Shown in pieces: positions 28,844-37,409 of a stretch of 64,000 nucleotides of DNA. The notes beneath the pieces were generated by a model, which did not search any database, was not told the origin of the DNA, and saw nothing but the letters and a program-made list of their open reading frames with translations. Source of the DNA: Sneathiella chungangensis (GTDB lineage: Bacteria; Pseudomonadota; Alphaproteobacteria; Sneathiellales; Sneathiellaceae). The position numbers and the translations under genes are program-made. How positions within the stretch are numbered: position 1 is the stretch's first letter; the number at the start of each line of letters is the position of its first letter. The stretch is taken from contig NZ_WTVA01000001.1 of the NCBI RefSeq assembly GCF_009882935.1, positions 758,238 to 822,237 on the forward strand, read 5' to 3'.

Positions 28844-29617
28844 TTACTTGCTATAGCTGACGCCCATACCGGCGCGGACATCGTTCTGGATGCCATATTG
28901 CGCAATGGGATAGCGCAGGCCGTTTTTCGACAGCGCCGCCAGCCCCTCCACCACTTTGGGCAGATAGGCGGGCGGAATGGCCATGAGCAGTTCATCCTCC
29001 AGCACGCCGCCGTAGCGCCGCTCGGCAAAACAGGGCAGCGACAGGCTCGGCTCCCCGGTGGAAAGCGCCCGTCCCCAGCTATCCGCGCAGGAGGATTCGC
29101 CGACGACAGAGAAATCGAGCTTCTTGTATCCCGCCCATTGCAGGCCGTTGATAAAGATGATCATCTGCGCCGGGGTTGCGTAGATCAGGCAGATATCCGG
29201 CGGGTTCAGCCGTTTCGAGGCGAGCGGCGAGACCGCCATCGCCGTGAACTGGCCCGAGGGGACGACGGTCATGGCCGCCTGATGATTGCGCGCATCTTCC
29301 GGGGTTTCATACCAGACCCCAGCATAGCGCTCCCCCTTCTGCCATTCCGCGTCCTGGGGCCGGATACCGAGAACCGCGCCGCATTGCGCGCCGACAAAAT
29401 CATCGGCCGTCACGCCAACCGTCCAGCCGAGGCGGCAGGCCTGGGCGACGATCTGATCGGCGGTGTGAATGTTCTGTGGCCGGCGGATTTTCTCGACCGC
29501 CTCCATTTCCTCCTTCGTTTCGAACAGCTTCATGCCGATCGGCGTCGCCCGGAGGCGGAGATATTTGTTGAGGCCGTCGAGAATGGCGTCCCAGTCGTAG
29601 AAATCTTCGAGTTTCGT
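28844..29617 (-). CDS. DUF169-family protein
   Basis: A 257-residue DUF169 member. Recognisable parts are LRLRATPIGMKLF near residue 20, a cysteine-rich middle (QACRLGW, GAQCGAVLGI) and SSCADSWGRALSTGEPSLSLPCFAERR near 195. Function of the family is unknown; conserved cysteines suggest metal or redox chemistry. A TTG at 29617 is preferred as start because GGGAG lies seven bases upstream; the frame extends to another TTG at 29647. It is divergent from the MFS gene. Confidence 0.75.
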   Translation of the reverse strand, partial: TKLEDFYDWDAILDGLNKYLRLRATPIGMKLFETKEEMEAVEKIRRPQNIHTADQIVAQACRLGWTVGVTADDFVGAQCGAVLGIRPQDAEWQKGERYAGVWYETPEDARNHQAAMTVVPSGQFTAMAVSPLASKRLNPPDICLIYATPAQMIIFINGLQWAGYKKLDFSVVGESSCADSWGRALSTGEPSLSLPCFAERRYGGVLEDELLMAIPPAYLPKVVEGLAALSKNGLRYPIAQYGIQNDVRAGMGVSYSK

Positions 29618-29751
29618 CAATATTCTTCTCCCGTTCTTTTTTATCAAGCGTGACAGGAAAGCGACTTCCTGTCATCTTGCCCGTCTTATGCGGAAATGAA
29701 ATCACTGAATGCCCGGCCGCTGTTATTCTTTTTTGGCAACCGTCCGGCGCT

Positions 29752-29765
29752 ATTGTTATTACAAT
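29752..29765. promoter_or_regulatory. Inverted repeat before MFS gene
   Basis: ATTGT-TATT-ACAAT, a 5-bp inverted repeat with a 4-bp spacer, lies 17 bp upstream of the MFS start codon, where a repressor would block transcription or loading. No regulator gene adjoins. Confidence 0.3.
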
Positions 29766-29781
29766 ACCGGTAAGGTGCGGA

Positions 29782-31140
29782 ATGATCCAGATCAATAACG
29801 CAAATCGGAAATGGTGGGTGCTGGCGGCCATGGGGGGCGCGCTCGCGCTCATTGTGCTCGACGAGACGGTGGTCGGGGTTGCCTTGCCGACAATCCAGCG
29901 CGAACTGGGCATGTCCCAGGTCAATTCGCACTGGATCGTCAACGCCTATTTCCTTGTTTTCACGGCGCTCGCCGCGGCGGCGGGCAAGATGGGCGACCTG
30001 TTTGGCTATCGCAGCCTGTTTCTGGGCGCGCTCGGCATTTTCGGCCTGTCCACCATTGCCTGCGGCATCGCCGACAGCGGCGCCGCGCTGATTGCTGCCC
30101 GCGCCGCGCAAGGGCTGGGCGCCGCCGTGATCTTTCCCTTCACCGTTGCTATGATCACGACTGTCTTCGCCCCCGAGGAACGCGGCCGCGCCTTTGGCAT
30201 CCAGACGGCCATCGGTGGCTGTTTCATTTCGATGGGACCGCTGGTCGGCGGCTTCCTGACAGATGTCTTGAGTTGGCGCTGGATTTTCTGGATCAACATC
30301 CCCGTCGTAATCGCCGTTGCCCTGACCGTCTTTATCGCCTGGCAGGTACCCGACCGGAGCGCCGGCAAGACACAGGGCCGCTTCGATCTGACGGGGCTTG
30401 TGGCGCTCATCATCGGGCTTGCCGCCCTTGTCGTCGCGATCATGGAAGTGCCCGATTACGGCTGGAGCAATCCCTTTATCATTGCCGGAATTGTCATCGG
30501 CCTCGTGTCGCTCAGCCTTTTTGTCGTTCTGGAGCTTAAAATTCAAAACCCGCTCTTCGATCTGGAGCTGTTTTCCATGCCGACAATCTCGGTGATGAAC
30601 AGCATTGTTTTCATGGGCGAGTTCGGCAAGATCGCGCTGATCGTCTTCGGGGCGCTGTTCCTGCAAAAGACCCTTCATTTCTCGCCCTTCATGGCGGGGG
30701 TCGCCTTGATCCCGGCGGTGCTGCCCTCCCTCTTCGCGTCGCTCGTCGTCGGTGAATTTTCCGACAGATATGATGCGCGGATCGTCTCCCTTATCGGTCT
30801 GTCGCTGAATGCGGCGGGCATGATCTGGCTCGCGATTTTCGTGAATTTCGATACCTACTGGATTTTGATCCCGGCGCTGGTGGCCTGGGGCTGCGCCCTG
30901 CCCTTTCATTTTGTCTCCACCCGCCGCGCCATCGTCAATACGGTCCCGGCGGAGAAGCTCGGCCAGAGCGGCGGCCTGACAATGACGGCGCAGCTTTTGG
31001 GCGGCACCGTCAGCATGGCGCTCTGCGGGACGATCCTCGCCGGCGTTGGCCGGTTTGACGGCCTGTACTGGCTGTCGGGCGGGCTGATGACGCTGGTCGT
31101 GGCCATCGGTTTCCTGCGGCTGCGGCGGGAAGCGGCCTAG
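29782..31140 (+). CDS. MFS transporter, EmrB/QacA (DHA2) type
   Basis: A 452-residue proton-linked drug or metabolite exporter of the major facilitator superfamily. Motif A-type GKMGDLFGYRS is near residue 75, LDETVVGVALPTIQREL near 27 is typical of DHA2, and motif C-like GPLVGGFLTD near 150 marks an antiporter. Twelve or more membrane segments span the length. Start at 29782 (MIQINNANRKWW) has AAGGTGCGGA upstream; the frame extends to 29650 without support. Substrate unknown. Confidence 0.92.
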   Translation: MIQINNANRKWWVLAAMGGALALIVLDETVVGVALPTIQRELGMSQVNSHWIVNAYFLVFTALAAAAGKMGDLFGYRSLFLGALGIFGLSTIACGIADSGAALIAARAAQGLGAAVIFPFTVAMITTVFAPEERGRAFGIQTAIGGCFISMGPLVGGFLTDVLSWRWIFWINIPVVIAVALTVFIAWQVPDRSAGKTQGRFDLTGLVALIIGLAALVVAIMEVPDYGWSNPFIIAGIVIGLVSLSLFVVLELKIQNPLFDLELFSMPTISVMNSIVFMGEFGKIALIVFGALFLQKTLHFSPFMAGVALIPAVLPSLFASLVVGEFSDRYDARIVSLIGLSLNAAGMIWLAIFVNFDTYWILIPALVAWGCALPFHFVSTRRAIVNTVPAEKLGQSGGLTMTAQLLGGTVSMALCGTILAGVGRFDGLYWLSGGLMTLVVAIGFLRLRREAA

Positions 31141-31219
31141 CGCCGCCCGGCCGCGACTATTGAAATTCGGGCGAAAAATGCGATGTAATGATCAGGTCTG
31201 AGCGAAAAGGGAAGAGAAT

Positions 31220-32200
31220 ATGACGGCGCGACCCTATCATCACAATCCGAAGGGCGGCTTTCGCAATCCGGAGGGAAGCCCGAACCTGCGCATCCGCAAG
31301 CGCCGCCTCATCCGCTTTATCTACCGGCAGCTCGGCAAGAAGCAGCGGCAGCCCGAGATCCCCGAGGGCCATGTGCTGGACCGGGCCGCCGTCGATGACG
31401 GCATCCTCGCGGGCGGCAACCCGAGCGTGACCTGGCTCGGCCATGCCGCCTTCATCATTCGCACCGGCGGCAAGGTGATCCTGACGGATCCCTATCTCAC
31501 CGACTATGCCGGGCCCGCCCGGATGGGGCCCAAGCGCTATGTTCCCGCCGCGCTGAAGGCCGACGAACTGCCGCGCGCCGACGTCATGGTCATCAGCCAT
31601 AACCATTACGACCACCTCGATGCGCGGGCGCTCGCCGCCTATCCGCACAAGGACCATACGCAGGTGATCGTCCCTCTCGGCCTCAAATCCTTTATCGAGA
31701 AGCGCGGCTTCGCCAGGGTGATCGAGATGGACTGGTGGGAAAGCTGGACGGCGGACGGGCTGACCGTGACGACGCTGCCGGCCGTGCATTCCTCCGGCCG
31801 CGGCATTCATGACCAGAAAAAGACCCTCTGGGCGAGCTTCGGCATTCGGACGGCGAAGGAGAATATCTGGTTTTCCGGCGATACGGCCTATGGCGAGATC
31901 TTTCATGAGATCGGCGCGCGCCAGGCGCCCTTCGACCTCGCCCTCGTCGGCATCGGCGCCTATGAGCCGCGCGAGATCATGAAGATGGTGCATGCAACGC
32001 CCGAGGAAGCCATCCAAATCGTCCGCGCGATCGGCGCGAAGCAGGCCCTCGGCATGCATTGGGGTACCGTCCTGCTCACGCCCGAGGATCCGTTCGAGGC
32101 ACCGGACCGCTTCCGCCGGGCCGCCATCGACCAGGGCTATGGGGAGGAGAACGCCCTCCTCCTCCGGATCGGCGAAACAAGATCACTCAAAGCTGCGTGA
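31220..32200 (+). CDS. Metallo-beta-lactamase-fold hydrolase (NAPE-PLD-like)
   Basis: A 326-residue MBL-fold enzyme. SVTWLGHAAFIIRTGGKVILTDPYL near residues 69-93 and the metal motif SHNHYDHLD near 132-140 match the UlaG/NAPE-PLD-like group; WFSGDTAYGEIF near 215 supplies the later metal ligand. Such enzymes hydrolyse phosphodiesters or lactones; N-acylphosphatidylethanolamine phospholipase D is the best-known relative. Basic residues crowd the first 45 positions, which could help membrane contact. Confidence 0.88.
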   Translation: MTARPYHHNPKGGFRNPEGSPNLRIRKRRLIRFIYRQLGKKQRQPEIPEGHVLDRAAVDDGILAGGNPSVTWLGHAAFIIRTGGKVILTDPYLTDYAGPARMGPKRYVPAALKADELPRADVMVISHNHYDHLDARALAAYPHKDHTQVIVPLGLKSFIEKRGFARVIEMDWWESWTADGLTVTTLPAVHSSGRGIHDQKKTLWASFGIRTAKENIWFSGDTAYGEIFHEIGARQAPFDLALVGIGAYEPREIMKMVHATPEEAIQIVRAIGAKQALGMHWGTVLLTPEDPFEAPDRFRRAAIDQGYGEENALLLRIGETRSLKAA

Positions 32201-32218
32201 GGCGCAACGGCGCGGCCA

Positions 32219-32743
32219 TCAATGCAGCCGCATGTTGCCCCGGTTTGCATAGACCCGGAGCACCGACCCAGTCCCGGTCACCGCCCGCGCCACCGGGATC
32301 GCCGCGAGGACGCCGTCGCGCATCGGCAGGACAAGCCCGCTTTCCTTGAGTTCCCCGGCCCAGTCATAGATGACCGTCCGGGCGATGCGCGCCGTGGCGG
32401 GCTCGAGAAAATGGGACAGCAGGTCCGCGATCCGCGCCCCGCCCCCCGATTGCACCAGCGCCAGCGATTGCAGCAGCCGCCATTCATCCTCCGATATGCC
32501 GCCGCAACAGGGGCAGCGGAAATCGACGACGCGGCTGTGGCCGGCAACGACGAGCGACAGGAAATTATCCAGCGCCAACAAACCCGCCGGGCAGTTGGCC
32601 CGCGCATAGGCCTCCCTCAGTGTTTCATACGGCGAATAATTCTGGCGAAACCCGTCCGACCAGAAACGCAGGCTCCAGAGGGTCAGCTGCTCGGGAAAAC
32701 TGAGGTCGCTCAACTTGTTCGGGGCGGGGTTGGGGTTTGCCAT
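32219..32743 (-). CDS. Hypothetical protein with CxCC motif
   Basis: A 174-residue soluble protein, not recognised. The centre contains RCPCCGGISEDEWRLL near residue 76, a possible metal-binding cluster followed by helices. The start of the protein is Pro- and Asn-rich. It is convergent with the MBL-fold gene and divergent from nothing close. The even GC content suggests a native gene. Confidence 0.65.
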   Translation of the reverse strand: MANPNPAPNKLSDLSFPEQLTLWSLRFWSDGFRQNYSPYETLREAYARANCPAGLLALDNFLSLVVAGHSRVVDFRCPCCGGISEDEWRLLQSLALVQSGGGARIADLLSHFLEPATARIARTVIYDWAGELKESGLVLPMRDGVLAAIPVARAVTGTGSVLRVYANRGNMRLH

Positions 32744-32886
32744 TCTCTAAAACTCACTTCAAACGTTAAAACATCCTATAGCTAATGATAATGATATTCA
32801 TTCGCAAAAATCAACTGGTTTCTTGGAAGATGCGAAATAGGCGGCGCCGGCGGCGGGTCGGCGGCGGGTCGGCGGCGGGCCCGCGC

Positions 32887-33780
32887 CTAGCCGCGGAGCC
32901 GCCGGATATAATCCCGATGGAAGGCGAGATAGCCCGGCGCGGTCACCTGCAGATGCGGCCGGGTCAGCATGTGGAAATTCTCAAGCAAATGAAACGGCAC
33001 CGCCGGATAGGCGTGATGCTCCGCATGGAAGGGCATGTTCCAGGCGAGCCGCCGCACCAGCCGGTTGGCCAGCGTCGTGCGGGTATTGGCGAAGATATTC
33101 GGAACCTCGGGGCAGCCGTCATGCTCGGCCATCAGATAGAGCCGCAGGAACGGCTGGCCGATCACGGCGGGCAGCACCCAGACATAGAGCAGCAGCGCCG
33201 AGCCGACCAGCACCGAGCCCGCGGCAAGCGCCGCATAGATAAGGAGCATCCCCCGCGCCTCCCCCGCGATGGCGGCGCGGGCATGTTCGGGCAGGAAGGG
33301 ATCATCCGCCCGCCCCGCCGCATTCTTGAGGAGCGTCTTTGTGTGGGAGATCCAGATCGGCACGCCGGAGGCCTGCCAGAGATACTGCGTGAGCGTTGCG
33401 GGCTTTCGCGTGGCAAGCTCCGGGTCGCGCGTCGGGTCCTGGGTGAAGCGGTGATGCTCGATATGGAAATAGCGGAACCATTCCGCCGGCAAGAGGAGGA
33501 GGACGCCGCAGACCGCCGCCACCAGCTTGTTGAGCCAGAGGCTTTTAAAGGCCGTGCGATGGACGCTCTCGTGCAGCGCGGGGAACAGGAAGATTATGAG
33601 AATTCCCTGCGGCAGCATCAGAAGCGGCCAGCCCGGCCCCTGCATCGCGATCAGCGCCCCGATCAGCAGGATCAGCCCCGCCTGCCCGCCAAGATGCATA
33701 AGCCCCTTCGCATCCGAGCGGCGCGTCAGGCTCGAACGCTGTGCCCTCGTCAGGGATTTGATAAAGTCACGACTGTCCAT
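32887..33780 (-). CDS. Membrane fatty acid desaturase
   Basis: A 297-residue di-iron membrane desaturase/hydroxylase. The three histidine boxes are HESVHR at 70-75, HIEHHRFTQD near 103 and HAEHHAYP near 250, with hydrophobic membrane segments between. It could introduce a double bond into fatty acyl chains or act on another lipid; regiospecificity cannot be read. The start at 33780 faces the AT-rich island. Confidence 0.9.
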   Translation of the reverse strand: MDSRDFIKSLTRAQRSSLTRRSDAKGLMHLGGQAGLILLIGALIAMQGPGWPLLMLPQGILIIFLFPALHESVHRTAFKSLWLNKLVAAVCGVLLLLPAEWFRYFHIEHHRFTQDPTRDPELATRKPATLTQYLWQASGVPIWISHTKTLLKNAAGRADDPFLPEHARAAIAGEARGMLLIYAALAAGSVLVGSALLLYVWVLPAVIGQPFLRLYLMAEHDGCPEVPNIFANTRTTLANRLVRRLAWNMPFHAEHHAYPAVPFHLLENFHMLTRPHLQVTAPGYLAFHRDYIRRLRG

Positions 33781-34019
33781 GCGCCGAGTTTACGGCAGAA
33801 AGCAGCGCATTGAAATGCGGCATTTTGGGCGAAATGTTGCGATTCTATTTGTTTTCTTAGTATTACTAAACTGACTTCCTATCCCCTTTTTCCCCCGAGG
33901 ACTAGTGAGCACAGTGAGTACGGCGATCACCTGATCACCGCGAGCACAGCCATTTCCATTTAATGTTATGATATATATAGAATTAACACATATGTATTTG
34001 CCATTTCTATTGACGAGTT

Positions 34020-34033
34020 GGCATATTTATGCC
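34020..34033. promoter_or_regulatory. Operator-like palindrome GGCATA-TT-TATGCC
   Basis: A perfect 6-bp inverted repeat with a 2-bp centre. It sits between a possible -35 TTGACG and -10 CATATT, a location where a bound dimer would block RNA polymerase. Confidence 0.45.
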
Positions 34034-34198
34034 ATATTGTCTTGCGAAATACGCGCTCTCGGGACAACGTGGTTTTGCGATGAAATTTTTAATCCATTGA
34101 TTTAAAAGGATTTTTTTAATATTTTAACAATACCGCCACCGAAGACTGGAGACACAGCCGAATATCCAAAATCGGTTAGTGGGCCTTCGGATGGCGGG

Positions 34199-34231
34199 AG
34201 GGTTGAGCGTCCAAACCTCAACCCTATTTTA
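34199..34231 (+). terminator. Terminator-like hairpin in the orphan gene leader
   Basis: AGGGTTGAG (34199-34207), a 9-nt loop, CTCAACCCT (34217-34225), then ATTTT. The 9-bp stem is perfect. It ends only about eight bases before the AAAGGAG ribosome-binding site of the gene at 34248, so it could act as an attenuator or end a short leader RNA begun near 34045. Confidence 0.55.
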
Positions 34232-34247
34232 ACAAAAGGAGTTCAAT

Positions 34248-34802
34248 ATGGCGAGCCTTAGACGCCGAAAGGTTGGCAAAAAAACACTAGCGTTAAGATC
34301 TAAGCTGTGGCCTGACTTACCGGAAAATGAATTTTGGGATCGCAACTTGTATGATGGCTTTACAAGCATTCCCAGAACCCTTCCAATTGTCATGAATATA
34401 ATTGATGGTTTGACAAAAAACAAACCCGCGTCGCGAACATATTTCGTACTCTGGTGCACTGCCTTCGACGAAATGTATGTCAGTTTAAGCAAGCAAGAAG
34501 ATTTAGCATTTCAGTCGGGATTCACTGGACAGAGAGCGATCCGAACTTGGCGCGAAAGAATGTTAAGTTTGGAGGAATTTGGATTCATCAAGACAGCTGC
34601 AGGTTCCAGAGGAGATTTATCGCACGCAGTAATAATCAACCCACACTTTGTTATTAGGCGCCTTTACAAAAATAATACTCCGGGATTGACAGCTGCCGCT
34701 TATAATACCTTGCTCGAAAGGGCTAATGAAATCGGCGCTAAAGATATGGAGTTTAGTCTTCCTGAGGAAGAGGATGGCTCCGACGCCATCCGATCCAAAT
34801 AA
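34248..34802 (+). CDS. Orphan AT-rich protein, possible winged helix
   Basis: A 184-residue protein not recognised. A basic N-terminus (SLRRRKVGKKT) is followed by helices; residues about 90-130 (FTGQRAIRTWRERMLSLEEFG then IKTAAGSRGDLSHAVIINPHF) look like a helix-turn-helix with a beta-wing, as in replication or regulatory proteins. AAAAGGAG precedes the ATG by eight bases. Base composition is much lower in GC than both flanks, so recent transfer is likely. It is convergent with rpsI across a shared terminator. Confidence 0.65.
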   Translation: MASLRRRKVGKKTLALRSKLWPDLPENEFWDRNLYDGFTSIPRTLPIVMNIIDGLTKNKPASRTYFVLWCTAFDEMYVSLSKQEDLAFQSGFTGQRAIRTWRERMLSLEEFGFIKTAAGSRGDLSHAVIINPHFVIRRLYKNNTPGLTAAAYNTLLERANEIGAKDMEFSLPEEEDGSDAIRSK

Positions 34803-34835
34803 TTCAGATTAATGCCATCCCCCCAACACACAACT

Positions 34836-34865
34836 AAAAAAGGGCCCGCCGAAGCGAGCCCTTTT
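34836..34865 (-). terminator. Rho-independent terminator after rpsI
   Basis: GGGCCCGC-CGAA-GCGAGCCC, seven of eight pairs matching, with a T-run on the minus strand and a shorter T-run on the plus strand. It can serve rpsI and the convergent orphan gene. Confidence 0.85.
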
Positions 34866-34889
34866 CCGTGTCGTATATAGCTCTCGCGA

Positions 34890-35423
34890 TTAACGCTTGG
34901 AGAACTGGAAGCTGCGGCGGGCTTTCGCGCGGCCGTATTTTTTCCGTTCCACAACGCGGCTGTCGCGGGTGAGGAAGCCCTCGGCCTTCAGCGCGCCGCG
35001 CAAGGCGGGCTCATAGGCGGTGAGCGCCTTCGAAATGCCGTGGCGGACCGCACCGGCCTGGCCGGAGAGACCCCCGCCCTTCACCGTGCAGATCACGTCG
35101 AACTGGCCGACGCGGTCGGTAATCTCGAACGGCTGCAGCAGGATCATGCGGAGCACGGGGCGTGCAAAATAGACTTCCTGGTCGCGGCCGTTGACGGTGA
35201 CCTTGCCGGAACCGGGCTTGATCCAGACGCGGGCAATGGCGTTCTTCCGCTTGCCGGTCGCGTAGGAGCGGCCGAGGCTGTCGATCACCGGATCAACCGG
35301 CGCCGCATCGATGACTTCGGCGGCGTGAATGACTTCCGCGCCGGGCTCGCCTGCCGGGGCATCCTTCGCGGTGCCGTCGGTCAGGTCTTTCAGATCCTCG
35401 AGGGAGTTTGCTTCATCGGCCAT
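34890..35423 (-). CDS. rpsI: 30S ribosomal protein S9
   Basis: A 177-residue uS9. The core begins near residue 52 with [19 protein letters not shown], includes [19 protein letters not shown] and ends with the diagnostic [11 protein letters not shown] tail that reaches the P-site tRNA. About 50 acidic N-terminal residues are extra, a feature of many alphaproteobacterial S9 proteins. It starts two bases after the rplM stop. Confidence 0.98.
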   Translation of the reverse strand: MADEANSLEDLKDLTDGTAKDAPAGEPGAEVIHAAEVIDAAPVDPVIDSLGRSYATGKRKNAIARVWIKPGSGKVTVNGRDQEVYFARPVLRMILLQPFEITDRVGQFDVICTVKGGGLSGQAGAVRHGISKALTAYEPALRGALKAEGFLTRDSRVVERKKYGRAKARRSFQFSKR

Positions 35424-35425
35424 AC

Positions 35426-35890
35426 TCAGGCACTCCTTACATTCTTGGCATTCATCGATGCAACATCCAGAACTTCCGGGTTCTGGGCGGCGTGCGGATG
35501 CTCAGGGCCGGCATAGACGCGCAGGTTGCTGAACTGCTCCCGGCCCAGGGGACCGCGCGGGATCATCCGCTCAACCGCCTTCATCAGGAGGCGTTCGGGA
35601 TGGGCGCTGGACAGGGTCTTTTCCGCCGTCCGGCTCTTGATGCCGCCCGGATAGCCGGTGTGCCAGTAGAACACCTTGTCGGACAGCTTCTTGCCGGTCA
35701 GCACGACTTTTTCCGCGTTGATGACAATGACATTGTCGCCGCAATCGATGTTGGGCGTATACATGGGTTTATGCTTGCCGCGCAGGCGGGTCGCGATAAT
35801 CGAGGCAAGACGGCCAAGAACGAGCCCTTCGGCATCGATCAGCAGCCATTTCTTCTCCACCTCGGACGGTTTTGCAGAATAGGTTTTCAT
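35426..35890 (-). CDS. rplM: 50S ribosomal protein L13
   Basis: A 154-residue uL13. [21 protein letters not shown] opens the usual fold, followed by [19 protein letters not shown] and the terminal [14 protein letters not shown]. Length is normal. It heads the rplM-rpsI operon. A 6-bp hairpin lies about 45 bases upstream (35933-35949), possibly part of feedback control. Confidence 0.98.
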   Translation of the reverse strand: MKTYSAKPSEVEKKWLLIDAEGLVLGRLASIIATRLRGKHKPMYTPNIDCGDNVIVINAEKVVLTGKKLSDKVFYWHTGYPGGIKSRTAEKTLSSAHPERLLMKAVERMIPRGPLGREQFSNLRVYAGPEHPHAAQNPEVLDVASMNAKNVRSA

Positions 35891-35932
35891 TTAACTCAAG
35901 CCTTCGCGTAGAGCGTGCCATAACAAAATAAA

Positions 35933-35949
35933 GGGAGCAAAGGGCTCCC
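35933..35949 (-). promoter_or_regulatory. Hairpin in rplM leader
   Basis: GGGAGC-AAAAG-GCTCCC, a 6-bp stem followed on the minus strand by TTTATTTTG. It could be a leader structure for autogenous control by L13 or a weak attenuator. L13 represses its own operon in E. coli, but that site is not the same. Confidence 0.4.
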
Positions 35950-36027
35950 CGGTCTTGATGCGCGGTATAAACCCAGTTTGTTCCGCCGTCAACCGAAATA
36001 ATGCTGTTATTTCACTCTTTTACGATA

Positions 36028-36045
36028 GCGGTATTATAATACCGC
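36028..36045. promoter_or_regulatory. Perfect 18-bp palindrome before rplM
   Basis: GCGGTATTATAATACCGC is fully self-complementary and contains TATAAT on both strands. On the minus strand this hexamer could be the -10 of the rplM-rpsI promoter, with the palindrome around it acting as an operator. A T-run follows on the plus strand, but no plus-strand gene ends there. Confidence 0.5.
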
Positions 36046-36067
36046 AATTTTTCGCCGCGGCAAACGC

Positions 36068-36487
36068 CTAGCGTTTCGGCGGGATGGAATAGGTCGCGGT
36101 GACATGCGCGACCGGCTCCTCGCCGCCATTGGCGAACAGGCTGAACTCACCGACCGCCAGCGTCTTGCCGAGCTTCAGGATACGCCCCTTCGCCAGCATC
36201 CGGCCCGGCTCGGGCTTGCGCAGGAAATTGATATTGAGGCTGGTGGTGACGGCGAGCGCGACAGGCCCGATCTGCGCGAGCAGGAGAAGATACATCGCCG
36301 CATCGGCCAGCTCCATCATCGTCGGGCCCGAGACCGTGCCGCCCGGGCGCAGATGCCGCTCCCGCGTTGTCATGCTGATGGTGATGGAGCTATCGTCCAC
36401 CTGCTCGACCTTCAGGCCGAGGTGATCGACCTGCGGGAAATGCTCCCGGTTAAAGGCTTCCAGTTCGTCGGCGGTCATCACGGGCAC
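36068..36487 (-). CDS. PaaI/DUF4442-type hotdog thioesterase
   Basis: A 139-residue hotdog-fold protein. HLRPGGTVSGPTMMELADAAMYL near residues 45-67 is the active-site helix, and SLNINFLRKPEPGRMLAKGRIL the following strands. It differs from the thioesterase at 6645 in lacking the HGG triplet (RPGG instead). A GTG at 36487 is chosen because AGGAG lies nine bases upstream. It is divergent from the enoyl-CoA hydratase gene. Confidence 0.85.
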   Translation of the reverse strand: MPVMTADELEAFNREHFPQVDHLGLKVEQVDDSSITISMTTRERHLRPGGTVSGPTMMELADAAMYLLLLAQIGPVALAVTTSLNINFLRKPEPGRMLAKGRILKLGKTLAVGEFSLFANGGEEPVAHVTATYSIPPKR

Positions 36488-36597
36488 GGGCGCTTTCTCC
36501 TCTTCTCTTTACAAAAAAGATATAAGCTCTTTTGTCCGATCACAAGAATGCTTTATGCTAGCGCAAAAATAACCGGGAATGAGGAAACGCCGCCGCC

Positions 36598-37404
36598 ATG
36601 TCCGCACAAGAAAAAGCCGAAGAGACGAACAGAGACATCGTTACCGTCACTATTGCCGACAGGATCGCCACCATCACGCTCGACGATCCGGCGACGCGCA
36701 ATTCCCTGTCGCGGAACATGATGGCGCGGCTGCAGAAAATCCTCGACGAGATCAAGACCTCGAAGGAGGTCCATGTGGTGATTATCGAGGGCAAGGGCCC
36801 CGTCTTCTGTTCGGGCCACAATCTCAAGGAAATCGCCGCCGAGGATCGCGAGGCCGCCATGCTCGCCCTGTTCGAGCAATGCAGCACCCTGATGCAGAGC
36901 GTCGTCCATCTGCCGCAGCCGGTGATCGCCAAGGTCGACGGCGTCGCCACGGCAGCGGGCGCGCAGCTGGTCGCCTCCTGCGATCTCGCCTTTGCCACGG
37001 AGAGTTCGAAATTCGCAACGCCCGGTGTTAATTTCGGGCTCTTCTGCTCCACCCCCATGGTCGCCATCAGCCGCAATGTCTCGCCCAAGCATGCGATGGA
37101 GATGCTGCTCTCGGGGGAGTTTATCGACGCCGCACAGGCCGCGCGCACCGGATTGATCAACGCCGCCGTCTCCGCCGAGGAACTGACCGAACGGGTCATG
37201 CATTTCGCGACGCGGATCGCCGGCAAGTCGCCGCTGACCGTCCGGATCGGCAAAACCGCGTTCTATCAGCAGCTTCCCATGTCGCTGGCCGACGCCTATG
37301 CCTTCACCTCGCGCGTGATGACGGAAAATATGCAGACCCATGACGCGCGCGAGGGGATCGACGCCTTTATGGCCAAGCGCGATCCCGAGTGGCAGGGGAA
37401 ATAA
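36598..37404 (+). CDS. Enoyl-CoA hydratase/isomerase family protein
   Basis: A 268-residue crotonase-fold enzyme. The first oxyanion segment GKGPVFCSGHNLKEIAAE is near residue 62 and the second, VDGVATAAGAQLVASCDLAFA, near 113. The catalytic glutamates of true hydratases are not obvious: the first position has A-A and the second SP-like region has SPKHAMEM, so isomerase or another crotonase activity is possible. It lies six bases before the CoA-binding protein gene. Confidence 0.85.
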   Translation: MSAQEKAEETNRDIVTVTIADRIATITLDDPATRNSLSRNMMARLQKILDEIKTSKEVHVVIIEGKGPVFCSGHNLKEIAAEDREAAMLALFEQCSTLMQSVVHLPQPVIAKVDGVATAAGAQLVASCDLAFATESSKFATPGVNFGLFCSTPMVAISRNVSPKHAMEMLLSGEFIDAAQAARTGLINAAVSAEELTERVMHFATRIAGKSPLTVRIGKTAFYQQLPMSLADAYAFTSRVMTENMQTHDAREGIDAFMAKRDPEWQGK

Positions 37405-37409
37405 CGCGC

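Larger units (their letters stand above)
33781..34247. other. AT-rich intergenic region with control elements
   Basis: 467 bp without a gene. The stretch is markedly AT-rich after about 33950. It holds a repeated GAGCACAG (33908 and about 33943), a GATCACC direct repeat near 33920-33936, a candidate -35 TTGACG (34010-34015) with -10 CATATT (34033-34038), a palindrome between them and a terminator-like hairpin just before the orphan gene. No further reading frame is supported. Confidence 0.6.
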
